Positions 45,603 through 52,748 of a stretch of 64,000 bases of DNA are shown in pieces. The DNA comes from an uncultured Clostridia bacterium (lineage in GTDB: Bacteria; Bacillota; Clostridia; Oscillospirales; Ruminococcaceae), in NCBI GenBank assembly GCA_944382905.1, contig CALWNU010000042.1, positions 1 through 64,000 on the forward strand. The letters are read 5' to 3'. Made by a program: the position numbers and the translations under genes. How positions within the stretch are numbered: position 1 is the first letter of the stretch; every line of letters starts with the position of its first letter. The notes under the pieces were generated by a model. The model did not search any database and was not told the DNA's origin. It saw only the letters and a program-made list of their open reading frames with translations.

Positions 45603-45676
45603 GCGGGCATAGTTTAGTGGTAAAACATCAGCTTCCCAAGCTGAGGTTGCGAGTTCGATTCTCGTTGCCCGCTCCA
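45603..45676 (+). tRNA. tRNA-Gly (anticodon CCC)
   Basis: Complete cloverleaf: acceptor GCGGGCA with TGCCCGC, discriminator T, encoded CCA at 45674-45676. The anticodon stem TCAGC/GCTGA closes the loop TTCCCAA, giving anticodon CCC, which reads GGG. The T arm has GAG-TTCGATT-CTC. It has its own promoter and terminator. Confidence 0.96.
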
Positions 45677-45684
45677 AATGCAAC

Positions 45685-45726
45685 GAAGCACTCAAAGCAA
45701 TACCTGCTTTTAGTGCTTCTTTTGTT
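45685..45726 (+). terminator. Terminator after tRNA-Gly
   Basis: 8-bp outer stem GAAGCACT with AGTGCTTC (45685-45692 and 45712-45719) with an inner AGC/GCT pairing, followed by a T run. Confidence 0.85.
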
Positions 45727-45770
45727 TTCCCCAAGTCAGAGGCTTCATATATTATTTTGCGGTGTAAGGA

Positions 45771-46112
45771 TTAGCGTGTAGAGAGGATCTTTACCAGCCG
45801 TTCGAACAATTTCATCGCCTCCTGCTGATCTTCTGGCGACAATTGTAAAAATGAATGCAAGGATGATAGGAAGCTTTTGGCGGTGTAGAGCTGGTTTACA
45901 TCATAATCGTCTGAGATTAAGCTCATCGGGGGGATTTCCAGCTTTTTGGCAATCTGCTGAATGGTTTCCAAAGTAGGGTTCGCTTTGCCAATCTCGATAT
46001 TTTGCAACGAGGTTCTGCTGATTTCCAGCTCCTCTGCAAATTCTGTCATGGAAGCACCGCTCAATTTCCGCAATATTTTCATTTTTAATTGCAGTATTTC
46101 ATTCATGTTCAT
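45771..46112 (-). CDS. Small XRE-family HTH regulator
   Basis: A 113-residue regulator. The helix-turn-helix is at about residues 10-64 (MTEFAEELEISRTSLQNIE, PTLETIQQIAKKLEI). The C-terminal part (SFLQLSPEDQQEAMKLFERL) looks like a short helical oligomerisation segment, as in SinR-like proteins. The ATG at 46112 has GGAGG eight bases upstream; an ATG five codons earlier lacks one. It lies alone between the two tRNA genes, with its own promoter, and its target is unknown. Confidence 0.85.
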   Translation of the reverse strand: MNMNEILQLKMKILRKLSGASMTEFAEELEISRTSLQNIEIGKANPTLETIQQIAKKLEIPPMSLISDDYDVNQLYTAKSFLSSLHSFLQLSPEDQQEAMKLFERLVKILSTR

Positions 46113-46138
46113 GCTCTCGTCCTCCATCCTTGTTTAAA

Positions 46139-46167
46139 ACTATACCATTTGTGGACGAGAACGCCAA
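46139..46167 (-). promoter_or_regulatory. SigA-type promoter of the small HTH gene
   Basis: Minus strand TTGGCG, 17-base spacer, TATAGT, about 27 bases before the start codon. Confidence 0.55.
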
Positions 46168-46279
46168 AGACAGGATAATGATAAACCATACTAAAATAAT
46201 GTTTAAATTGGATAAGATTGGAAATTAAATTTGTATTTTTTCTTTCCGCTTTTTATTCCTTTGTTTTTAAAATTTGCGC

Positions 46280-46308
46280 TTGACAAATATTGCAATATTG
46301 GATATAAT
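46280..46308 (+). promoter_or_regulatory. Strong SigA-type promoter of tRNA-Ser
   Basis: Perfect TTGACA and TATAAT with a 17-base spacer, 26 bases before the tRNA. Confidence 0.9.
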
Positions 46309-46334
46309 AAACAGGCGTTCTAAAGTGAAAAAAT

Positions 46335-46427
46335 GGAGAAGTCGCCTAGCCCGGTTTATGGCGCACGACTGGAACTCGTGTATGGGTTAATAGCTCATCG
46401 AGGGTTCGAATCCCTCCTTCTCCGCCA
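46335..46427 (+). tRNA. tRNA-Ser (anticodon GGA)
   Basis: Class II tRNA with acceptor GGAGAAG paired with CTTCTCC, discriminator G, and encoded CCA at 46425-46427. The anticodon loop CTGGAAC gives GGA, which reads UCC and UCU. A long variable arm (GTATGGGTTAATAGCTCATC) is typical of tRNA-Ser. Own promoter and terminator. Confidence 0.96.
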
Positions 46428-46467
46428 AAAAGAGACAAACTTGTTTTAGAGTTTGTCTCTTTTTTTA
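46428..46467 (+). terminator. Terminator after tRNA-Ser
   Basis: Long A/T-rich stem AAGAGACAAAC with GTTTGTCTCTT around a loop of about ten bases, followed by T7. Confidence 0.9.
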
Positions 46468-46518
46468 TCCTCAAATAGGTGAAAAATAGAGCAATGGATA
46501 CCATTACCAACTTGGAAC

Positions 46519-46677
46519 ATGTATCTTCTATTTCTCCTGGAAGACAACAGCAATGTCCTGCTGTGGGTTGCCCTACTGTTTGTATCGAGCGGTATACTCA
46601 GAGCAGTAACATACAGCAAGAAAAAAAACAGGCAAAGTAACTCATTTACGGAAATACTCCAATTAAACAGGATGTAA
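46519..46677 (+). pseudogene. Decayed 3' end of a sortase-anchored protein gene
   Basis: A 52-codon frame beginning at an ATG without a ribosome binding site. Its translation has LEDNSNVLLWVALLFVSSG, a hydrophobic stretch, then a basic SKKKNRQ. This matches the C-terminal sorting signal of many Firmicutes surface proteins (an S/LPxTG-type motif, then GDNSN, membrane segment, Lys-rich tail). Just upstream the other frame reads TCTCCTGGA, as if an SP-x-T-G motif had been shortened and shifted. I read the stretch as a gene remnant. The rest of 46468-46757 shows no other gene. Confidence 0.4.
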
Positions 46678-46757
46678 TGTATAAGTGAGTAGGTTGCACC
46701 AGAAAATATTAGATTATCCTATTACAACATCAGAGAAAAGCAAAAGATTTTTATAAG

Positions 46758-46793
46758 CAAAAAGCAGGAACGACGAAGCCGTTCCTGCTTTTT
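46758..46793 (-). terminator. Terminator of the redox/MATE cassette
   Basis: 13-bp stem AAAAGCAGGAACG with CGTTCCTGCTTTT, six-base loop, T run on the minus strand, 26 bases after the aldo/keto reductase stop. Confidence 0.9.
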
Positions 46794-46819
46794 ACAATTT
46801 TTATGTGACTTGCTGTTGG

Positions 46820-47971
46820 TTATTGACGTCTGAAAATTTTTTGCGCCTTTTTCATGTTTTCTCGTACCTTAACACCGAACGGACAGTTTGGCTCGCACCG
46901 GCCACACATCAGGCAATCGTCTGCCGTGGCTGAAAGCGCCCAATAATGCTGCGCGACTGTTTCCGGCACAGTGTCCTGCTGTGTTGCTAAATCTAAAAAT
47001 TTGGTTACAGCTGCAATATCGATATGTGCGGGGCAGGGTTGGCAGTGGTTGCAGTACATGCAGCGCCCGGTCATATGAATGGCATTCCCGCCGCTGAAAA
47101 TGTGGGCATAGCTGCGTTCTTCATCGGACACTTGATAGTATTTTACCGCTTCCAGCACTTCTTCTACAGTATGACAACCGACGATCACGACTTTTACTCC
47201 GTTGCGGTCCAGACAATATTGAATACACTGGGGCACCGTCATAGCCACACCAAAGGGAGAACTCTCCGCTTTTAGCAGTGTACCGGCACCTAAGGGCTTC
47301 ATAACGGTAATCGCTACGCCTTTGGCTTCACAGGCGGAATATAGCTTCTGACGTACCTCATCCACGACCAGACCGCTCTTTTCCATCCCCTTAAATTCCA
47401 TCAGATCGTTAATATCTGTGTCGGCTTCCTCCATATCGTAGGCGGGATTGATGCTGAACATTAGAACGTCGATCCAACCGCTCTCCACAGCTTTCAGGGC
47501 AATGTGGGGATTATGGGAACTCATGCCGATATGCCGGATAACGCGCTTCTCCTTCAGTTCCTTTGCGTATTCCAGAACAGATCCTTCAAAAACAGTCTGG
47601 AAATCCTCTTCACTGTCAATGTAATGGATCATACCAACATCAATATAATCGGTATGCAGACGTTCTAGAAGATCGGCAAAGGAGCGTTTTGTCTTTTCTA
47701 TATCACGGGTACGGGTATATTGGCCATCCTCATAGATGGTGCAGAGATGTCCCTGGATAATAAATTGATTCCGGCGGCCCCGTAAGGCGACACCGAGGTT
47801 ATCACGGGTGGGGGCCTGCGGCATAAAGATGTCGATGTAGTTGATCCCATGCTCCTGTGCCGCATCAACGATTGCGATGCTTTCTTCGGCAGTCAGACCG
47901 TTGAACCACTCACCACCTAGTCCGATTTCGCTGACTTTTAATCCGGTTCTTCCCAATGTTCTGTATTTCAT
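46820..47971 (-). CDS. Aldo/keto reductase with C-terminal 4Fe-4S domain
   Basis: A 383-residue protein. Residues about 1-280 form the aldo/keto reductase barrel (LGRTGLKVSEIGLGGEW, IDVGMIHYIDSEEDF, IRHIGMSSHNPHIALKAVES, VMKPLGAGTLL). The C-terminal part carries two ferredoxin-like Cys sets, CMYCNHCQPCP and CLMCGRCEPNCPFG. In the place of the usual catalytic Tyr region the sequence is IDIFMPQAPTRDN, as in other iron-sulfur members. Substrate is unknown. ATG follows AAGGAGG. It is the last gene of the HxlR/MATE cassette and appears intact. Confidence 0.9.
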   Translation of the reverse strand: MKYRTLGRTGLKVSEIGLGGEWFNGLTAEESIAIVDAAQEHGINYIDIFMPQAPTRDNLGVALRGRRNQFIIQGHLCTIYEDGQYTRTRDIEKTKRSFADLLERLHTDYIDVGMIHYIDSEEDFQTVFEGSVLEYAKELKEKRVIRHIGMSSHNPHIALKAVESGWIDVLMFSINPAYDMEEADTDINDLMEFKGMEKSGLVVDEVRQKLYSACEAKGVAITVMKPLGAGTLLKAESSPFGVAMTVPQCIQYCLDRNGVKVVIVGCHTVEEVLEAVKYYQVSDEERSYAHIFSGGNAIHMTGRCMYCNHCQPCPAHIDIAAVTKFLDLATQQDTVPETVAQHYWALSATADDCLMCGRCEPNCPFGVKVRENMKKAQKIFRRQ

Positions 47972-48050
47972 AAGACCCTGGTCCTCCTTTTTATTATTTC
48001 AAAAAACGCCGTAGCAGATCCATAAAATCCACTGCGGTAATCCGTCCGCT

Positions 48051-48440
48051 TTAGTCTTCCTGCTTCGTTTTTGCAATCACGATTTCACGGACGCAGACAT
48101 TCTGCGGCATCTGATAAGCAAACCAGGCGCAGTCTGCAATTTTGGAAGACTCCAGCCCGCCCTCAATGCTCTGCTTCCAAAGATTGTAGTTGTCCTTGAT
48201 TTCCTGATTGGAGGTATGGGAGAGAAGCGGTGTCTCCACAATTTCTTTGATAGCGGCCTGCATAGCGGAAAGGTCGGTGACATCCACACTGCGGCACAGG
48301 CAGTTGGGCAGATTCAGCTCCTCCATCACTTCTTTTCTTCTGGCCAGCATAAGGACAGGATGCCCTTCGCTGGAAAAACGCTTGGCAAACTCCATACCAA
48401 TTCCGGAACTTGCGCCGGTAACAACAACTAATTTTTTCAT
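48051..48440 (-). pseudogene. Short-chain dehydrogenase with internal deletion
   Basis: A 129-residue in-frame product of an SDR gene that should code for about 240 residues. The N-terminal half is normal (VVVTGASSGIGMEFAKRF, then DVTDLSAM), and the C-terminal part is normal (PLLSHTSNQEIKDNYNLWK, QNVCVREIVIAKTKQED), but between residue 68 and 70 (near 48233) about 110 residues are missing. The lost part holds the NNAG motif, the catalytic Ser and the YxxxK motif, so the product cannot be an active reductase. The ribosome binding site (GGAGG, seven bases before ATG 48440) is intact. Confidence 0.8.
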
Positions 48441-48454
48441 CATAATACCTCCTT

Positions 48455-49003
48455 TCAATTCTGGTTTGTAATGGTATCACAAGCCTCTTTCAGCTGATTG
48501 AGTACGCCATCCTGCGTCATCAGTTCGCCCGGCTCATATGCGGAGAAGGACAGTGAAAATGCTAAATGCCAATGAAGAAATTCTGCGATACAGCGGAATT
48601 AATCGTGGATCAGACGGTACTGCGGATTTTCCATATTATTGGCACCGACTACTATAACGCCGATCTTTTTCCCCATGGTTTTGAACTGGGAATCCTGGGA
48701 ATAGAACTTGTCCACAACCATTTTCAGTTGTGCAGACATTCCCCACCAGTAAACCGGCGTGCCGAAAATGACAGCATCAGCCTGTACGATTTTTTGAATC
48801 ACTGCATCGGATTCGTCCTGACAAACACAATGTCCTCCATTCCTCTTACATCCATCACAGGCACAGCAGCCGCTGAGCTTCAAAGTACTGACATCCAGAA
48901 CTTCAACTGTGTTCCCGTCCTCCAGAATGGTTTTCATCGTTTGGAGAGCCGCACGGGTGTTGCCATGATATCTTGGACTTCCGTTCAGAATGAAAATATT
49001 CAT
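48455..49003 (-). pseudogene. Flavodoxin-family FMN reductase with nonsense codon
   Basis: An NADPH-dependent FMN reductase/flavodoxin-like gene. The open part (48599-49003) has the FMN-binding start ILNGSPRYHGNTRAAL, a Cys-rich loop (CCACDGCKRNGGHC) and FGTPVYWWGMSAQLK. It stops at TAA (48601-48599) after NPQYRLIHD, yet the same frame goes on for 47 codons to a TGA at 48455 with family-like sequence (FRCIAEFLHWHLAFSLSFSA, YEPGEL). The simplest reading is one CAA-to-TAA change. Full length would be about 182 residues. It abuts the MATE stop and ends 14 bases before the broken SDR gene. Confidence 0.8.
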
Positions 49004-49006
49004 CAC

Positions 49007-50365
49007 TCAGCTTTCCTTTCTGTTCATATTAATTTGATTCATCCAATTCACTTGCTTATAGTAAAAGAAAAACACAATCGAGCTGAGCCCCCATGTTAAC
49101 GGATAGACCACGTATACCATTTGAATGGCATGGGTCAATGGTATGCTAACTGCAAGAAATGCAACCCGGATCACACACCAGAAAACCATCATAATAATCA
49201 TGGGCACAACCGCTTTTCCGGCTCCACGGAGTATGGCGGCAACAGAGTGGGAATAAGCCAACAGAAAATAAAACAGTGCGGCTGTTCTGGCTTTTTCTAC
49301 CCCAAAACGGATTACCTCCGGTGTGGAATCAAATGCGGCTATCAGCTGCGGAGCCAATAAGAATACCAGAATTCCGATCAATTCAGCCAAAATGACCGTT
49401 GCCAAAATTCCAAACCGTGCGCCTCTTTTTGTCCGATCTGCCTGCCCTGCACCGAGATTTTGTCCTACAAATGTCGTAATGGCCATGGTAAAGCTGTTGA
49501 TCGGCAAAAAAGCAAAGCCTTCAATTTTGCTGTAAGCTCCATAACCCGCCATTGCCATTTCACCAAAGGCGTTAATGTACGACTGTACCACAACATTTGC
49601 AAACGCTATGATGGAGTTTTGTACTCCGGAGGGAAGTCCAACGCATATGATCTGTCCCAGCATTTTGGCATCAAACCGGATTTTTGTGATTTGAAGCTTG
49701 TAGCTGTCATTTGTCCGAAGCAGCTGAATAAAACATAAAATTGCGCTGAATCCCTGTGAAATCACAGTAGCCAACGCCGCTCCACCAACGCCTGCGTGGA
49801 AAACCTCGATAAATAAGATATCCAGTACAAGATTGATTACCGAGGAAATCATCAGATAATACAACGGATGGCGGCTGTCTCCAACCGCTTGCAGAATACC
49901 TACAAAGATGTTGTACATGACAAAGCCAAGGGAACCGGAAAAATAAATCTGCAAGTATGTAATCGATTCCGGCATGACGCTTTCCGGCGTCCCCATCCAT
50001 ATCAGGATCTGTGGGGATAATAAAACGCCTGCTGCAGTCATCAACACTCCGGCAACAAGACCGAAGGCAACTGTCGTATGAACTGCACGGTGAACACCAT
50101 TTTTATCTTTGGCCCCGAAATATCTGGACACAATAACTCCGGCACCAGAGGAAATGCCACTTAAGAAACCAATCAGCATAAAAATCAGACTACCAGATGA
50201 ACTGACTGCAGCCAACGCACTGCTTCCTAGAAAATTACCCACAATCAGGGAGTCGACCGTATTGTACAGCTGCTGAAACAAGTTTCCCAGCAAGAGCGGC
50301 AAAGCAAAGAAAATCATACGTTTCGAAATCGAACCGCTCGTCATCGGTTCGATCTTTTTTTCCAT
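49007..50365 (-). CDS. MATE-family multidrug/cation efflux transporter
   Basis: A 452-residue membrane protein with about twelve hydrophobic segments in two repeats. The MATE marks are KRMIFFALPLLLGNLFQQLY, VDSLIVGNFLGSSALAAVS, and the second-half GLPSGVQNSIIAFANVVVQS and FVGQNLGAGQADRTKRGARF. MATE proteins export cationic drugs and metabolites using Na+ or H+ gradients; the substrate is unknown. It is first gene of the minus-strand cassette and divergent from hxlR, whose product probably controls it. ATG follows GGGAGG. It appears intact, unlike two of its downstream neighbours. Confidence 0.93.
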   Translation of the reverse strand: MEKKIEPMTSGSISKRMIFFALPLLLGNLFQQLYNTVDSLIVGNFLGSSALAAVSSSGSLIFMLIGFLSGISSGAGVIVSRYFGAKDKNGVHRAVHTTVAFGLVAGVLMTAAGVLLSPQILIWMGTPESVMPESITYLQIYFSGSLGFVMYNIFVGILQAVGDSRHPLYYLMISSVINLVLDILFIEVFHAGVGGAALATVISQGFSAILCFIQLLRTNDSYKLQITKIRFDAKMLGQIICVGLPSGVQNSIIAFANVVVQSYINAFGEMAMAGYGAYSKIEGFAFLPINSFTMAITTFVGQNLGAGQADRTKRGARFGILATVILAELIGILVFLLAPQLIAAFDSTPEVIRFGVEKARTAALFYFLLAYSHSVAAILRGAGKAVVPMIIMMVFWCVIRVAFLAVSIPLTHAIQMVYVVYPLTWGLSSIVFFFYYKQVNWMNQINMNRKES

Positions 50366-50402
50366 GGAATTCCTCCCAAAAATTCAAATTGTAATATTGC
50401 AT

Positions 50403-50420
50403 TATCGTAAAAAAACGATA
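50403..50420. promoter_or_regulatory. Inverted repeat, candidate HxlR operator
   Basis: TATCGT and ACGATA arms separated by six A, placed just downstream of the -10 of the MATE promoter, where a bound repressor would block transcription. Operator function is inferred from position only. Confidence 0.45.
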
Positions 50421-50427
50421 TACTTGT

Positions 50428-50456
50428 ATTGTATTCTTTTTTGAGATTTATAACAA
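50428..50456 (-). promoter_or_regulatory. SigA-type promoter of the MATE cassette
   Basis: Minus strand TTGTTA, 17-base spacer, TACAAT, about 63 bases before the MATE start codon and in the gap shared with hxlR. Confidence 0.65.
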
Positions 50457-50511
50457 GTACGCACATTATTTTTAGAAAGTAAAAAAGTTTTCACTATGAA
50501 GGTGGGATACA

Positions 50512-50877
50512 ATGGAAAAAATTATGGTAACCTGTGAGATGGAAGTAACATTAAAGATGATTGGCGGGAAATGCAAACCACTTATTTTAGATAGCTTAAT
50601 CCGTAACGGCACACAGAGGTTCAGCGAATTGATGAGGGAGGTCACCCAAGTTTCTCAAAGAACTCTCACAAACCAGCTTCGTGAACTGGAAACCGACGGC
50701 TTAATTGTCCGTACTGTATTTGCGGAAGTTCCGCCACGGGTAGAATATTCTATTACTCCAAAGGGGAAGTCTTTGGAACACATTTTGGAACTTATGTGTG
50801 AGTGGGGCGAAAAGAATATCGACGACCGGTTCGTTATGACAAATCCGCAATGTTCCGATTGTGAAGATCAACTGTAA
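50512..50877 (+). CDS. HxlR-type winged-helix regulator
   Basis: A 121-residue regulator of the HxlR/MarR-like group. The winged helix covers about residues 12-95 (FSELMREVTQVSQRTLTNQL, PPRVEYSITPKGKSL). A conserved N-terminal Cys (Cys8) precedes the fold, and Cys21 replaces the usual Trp in the GGKxKPLIL motif. Several HxlR proteins (for example YodB) sense electrophiles through Cys; the same here is inference. It is divergent from the MATE cassette. A CSDCEDQL tail adds two more Cys. ATG follows AAGGTGGG. Confidence 0.92.
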   Translation: MEKIMVTCEMEVTLKMIGGKCKPLILDSLIRNGTQRFSELMREVTQVSQRTLTNQLRELETDGLIVRTVFAEVPPRVEYSITPKGKSLEHILELMCEWGEKNIDDRFVMTNPQCSDCEDQL

Positions 50878-51047
50878 TGAAACACCATTGAAATCTGAAC
50901 CCTCTCGTTCAATTTCAGATATTCTCCAAAGTGCCGTTTACCGGTGTTGTCCACCCTGTCCTTTGCAGTTGTCTTATCTCGTGCGAGGGTGCAACTCCAT
51001 CAGCCAAAATCGCAAATATATCTTTTTTATAGCCCTTAGACAAAAAG

Positions 51048-51082
51048 AGACCTGGAGCCGATTGTGTTCCAGGTCTTTTTTA
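51048..51082. terminator. Bidirectional terminator
   Basis: 9-bp stem AGACCTGGA with TCCAGGTCT (51048-51056, 51068-51076), with T-rich flanks on both strands, between the convergent hxlR and yqfD genes. The stretch 50878-51047 holds nothing else I can identify. Confidence 0.85.
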
Positions 51083-51144
51083 TTTTGCTTTTCATGAAAT
51101 TTGTCCAATCTACTTTAAACAGCAGGCGGTCTTTCCCAGCGCCG

Positions 51145-52329
51145 TTATCGATCCAGCAGAATTTCCTGCTCCTTGCCGATTTCCATTTTGCACAGATACG
51201 ACGCTTTCAATGTATAAATGCCGTCTTTTTGCGAAACGGAAAGCTCCTTTTCTAAAATTTCCGCATCTTGCAGCTGCGCCTCCTCCTGTTTTTGCAGCAA
51301 GGCCAACGCTTCTTCTTTCGCCTGTACCTCTTGATAGGTCACCAGTTCCGTCGTATAATAGGCGCGCGTTTCTTCTACCAGGGCGAAAGGAGTAGACAGA
51401 CCGAACGGCGCAAATGGAACTGTTGTTTGTTGAGAATCATATGACACCTGTTGGTCCCGGTCCCAGAACAAGGGAATCTTCCAGGTGAGAATTTTGAGAT
51501 ATTTTTTTTGAACAACCTCCCCGGTCGGAACACGCTTTTCCTGCTGCATGGGCACCTGCACTTCGATTTCATAATCCGTATACGCCTGGATATCCGCCCT
51601 GGCATGCACAAATCGCGTTTGGCCTTTTCCGTCCTCGATCACGCCGCTCACAATCAGGTCTCCTGCCAAAACAGTGTCTCCGACCTTCAGGTCGCTTTGT
51701 CCGTCATACACATCCATCGAGCAAATCTGTCCGGTATATTTTGCCACGATATTACATGCTTTATCGTCGTCTAAGTACATATCGGGCGCCAGAACCCGCT
51801 CATTGACTTCTACCGTTACCGTGCTCCCGGTGATATTCACCGCAATCCACGAAAGCTCTTTTAATTCCAGCAGCGTTTTCCGCTCCAGTTCCCGCGCATC
51901 CAAGGAATGTTTGAACGCGCCGACTTTTAGCCCCTGTTCCGCCAGATAATCGAGGATTGCATCGGAAGAAACCAGCTCGTTTCCCACTACGTCGATGGTC
52001 CAGACAAAATTGCCCAACAACCCCAAAATCCCCAAAAAGACGACCACCCCCGCCGCCAGTCCGACTCTACGGCGGTATTTTTTTTTCCACATAGGCCAGC
52101 CGAAACGCTTTTCAATCCGCATCTGGACGCCGGTCTTTTTGGCGAATGGGCGCAGCTTTTTGTAATGGCGCATGAGCGTATATCCGGTGTACTGCGTCTG
52201 TGTCTTGACGCCGCCCCACAAATTGACGCCGCCGCGAGACACCAAATTTAAAAATCGCTCAATGAAAACGCCTGTGACGCGAAATCGGACATAACCGCAA
52301 ACAAAACGCAAAAAACGAACGATAAACAT
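51145..52329 (-). CDS. yqfD: Sporulation protein YqfD
   Basis: A 394-residue membrane protein of the YqfD family (stage IV sporulation, mother-cell expressed). The N-terminal cytoplasmic part has FLNLVSRGGVNLW and the basic WKKKYRRRVGL; one membrane segment follows (about 87-110, VVVFLGILGLLGNFVWTI), and the outer part has the VVGNELVSSDAILDYLAE and SWIAVNITGSTVTVEVNER pattern. It lies downstream of yqfC as in Bacillus; phoH, which usually follows, is not here, and the accessory cassette begins instead. ATG at 52329 follows GGAGAAG. Confidence 0.94.
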   Translation of the reverse strand: MFIVRFLRFVCGYVRFRVTGVFIERFLNLVSRGGVNLWGGVKTQTQYTGYTLMRHYKKLRPFAKKTGVQMRIEKRFGWPMWKKKYRRRVGLAAGVVVFLGILGLLGNFVWTIDVVGNELVSSDAILDYLAEQGLKVGAFKHSLDARELERKTLLELKELSWIAVNITGSTVTVEVNERVLAPDMYLDDDKACNIVAKYTGQICSMDVYDGQSDLKVGDTVLAGDLIVSGVIEDGKGQTRFVHARADIQAYTDYEIEVQVPMQQEKRVPTGEVVQKKYLKILTWKIPLFWDRDQQVSYDSQQTTVPFAPFGLSTPFALVEETRAYYTTELVTYQEVQAKEEALALLQKQEEAQLQDAEILEKELSVSQKDGIYTLKASYLCKMEIGKEQEILLDR

Positions 52330-52342
52330 AATCTTCTCCTGA

Positions 52343-52633
52343 TTACTCTAAAAATTCTACTGAAAAAATCCGTCCGTCAATGATGACATTTTCTCCCGTC
52401 ATGCATTTAATCTGCAAATCCTTTCCTGTAAATTTCACCATCTGTCTGCCCAACTTCAATTTTATAAAATCATCCTCGTATTCCACTACGCCCTGACACC
52501 CGTCCAGCACGGCTTCCCGGCTGCCGGAAAGAACAATCTGGGAATAAGAGTCGAACATGTTTCCCGGAACATCCAAAATTTTCGCCAGTGCCTGTGGAGA
52601 AGACTGCCGGCTTTTTTTCTCTTTCCGTTTCAT
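52343..52633 (-). CDS. yqfC: YabP/YqfC-family sporulation protein
   Basis: A 96-residue soluble protein of the YabP/YqfC family. The characteristic core is QIVLSGSREAVLDGCQGVVE followed by the strand-rich LKLGRQMVKFTGKDLQIK and a short C-terminal GRIFSVEFLE. The N-terminus is basic (KRKEKKSRQ). It sits 13 bases upstream of yqfD and behind a SigE-like promoter, consistent with mother-cell expression during sporulation. Start ATG follows GGGGAGGAG. Confidence 0.94.
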   Translation of the reverse strand: MKRKEKKSRQSSPQALAKILDVPGNMFDSYSQIVLSGSREAVLDGCQGVVEYEDDFIKLKLGRQMVKFTGKDLQIKCMTGENVIIDGRIFSVEFLE

Positions 52634-52665
52634 CCTTTCAGCTCCTCCCCATTAAAACCTGTTCC

Positions 52666-52694
52666 ACTATATGTTTTTGCGGGAACTGATATAC
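52666..52694 (-). promoter_or_regulatory. SigE-like promoter of yqfCD
   Basis: Minus strand GTATATC, 14-base spacer, CATATAGT, close to the SigE consensus (ATATT-type -35, CATACAnT -10). It lies about 30 bases before yqfC, matching its known sporulation timing in relatives. Confidence 0.55.
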
Positions 52695-52748
52695 ATTTTC
52701 TGGCAGACAGGTTTATAAAATATAGGGAAAAGAAAGGCGGTGGATCCG

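Noticed and set aside
45603-50877. Integrative element with att sites between the two tRNA genes and yqfD
   Set aside because: No integrase, relaxase, transposase or direct repeat of the tRNA 3' ends was seen; the region is accessory, but its mode of entry cannot be shown.
50878-51047. Weak inverted repeat ATCTGAA...TTCAGAT after hxlR
   Set aside because: Loop of 14 bases and no T tract; a clear terminator follows downstream, so no separate feature is called.
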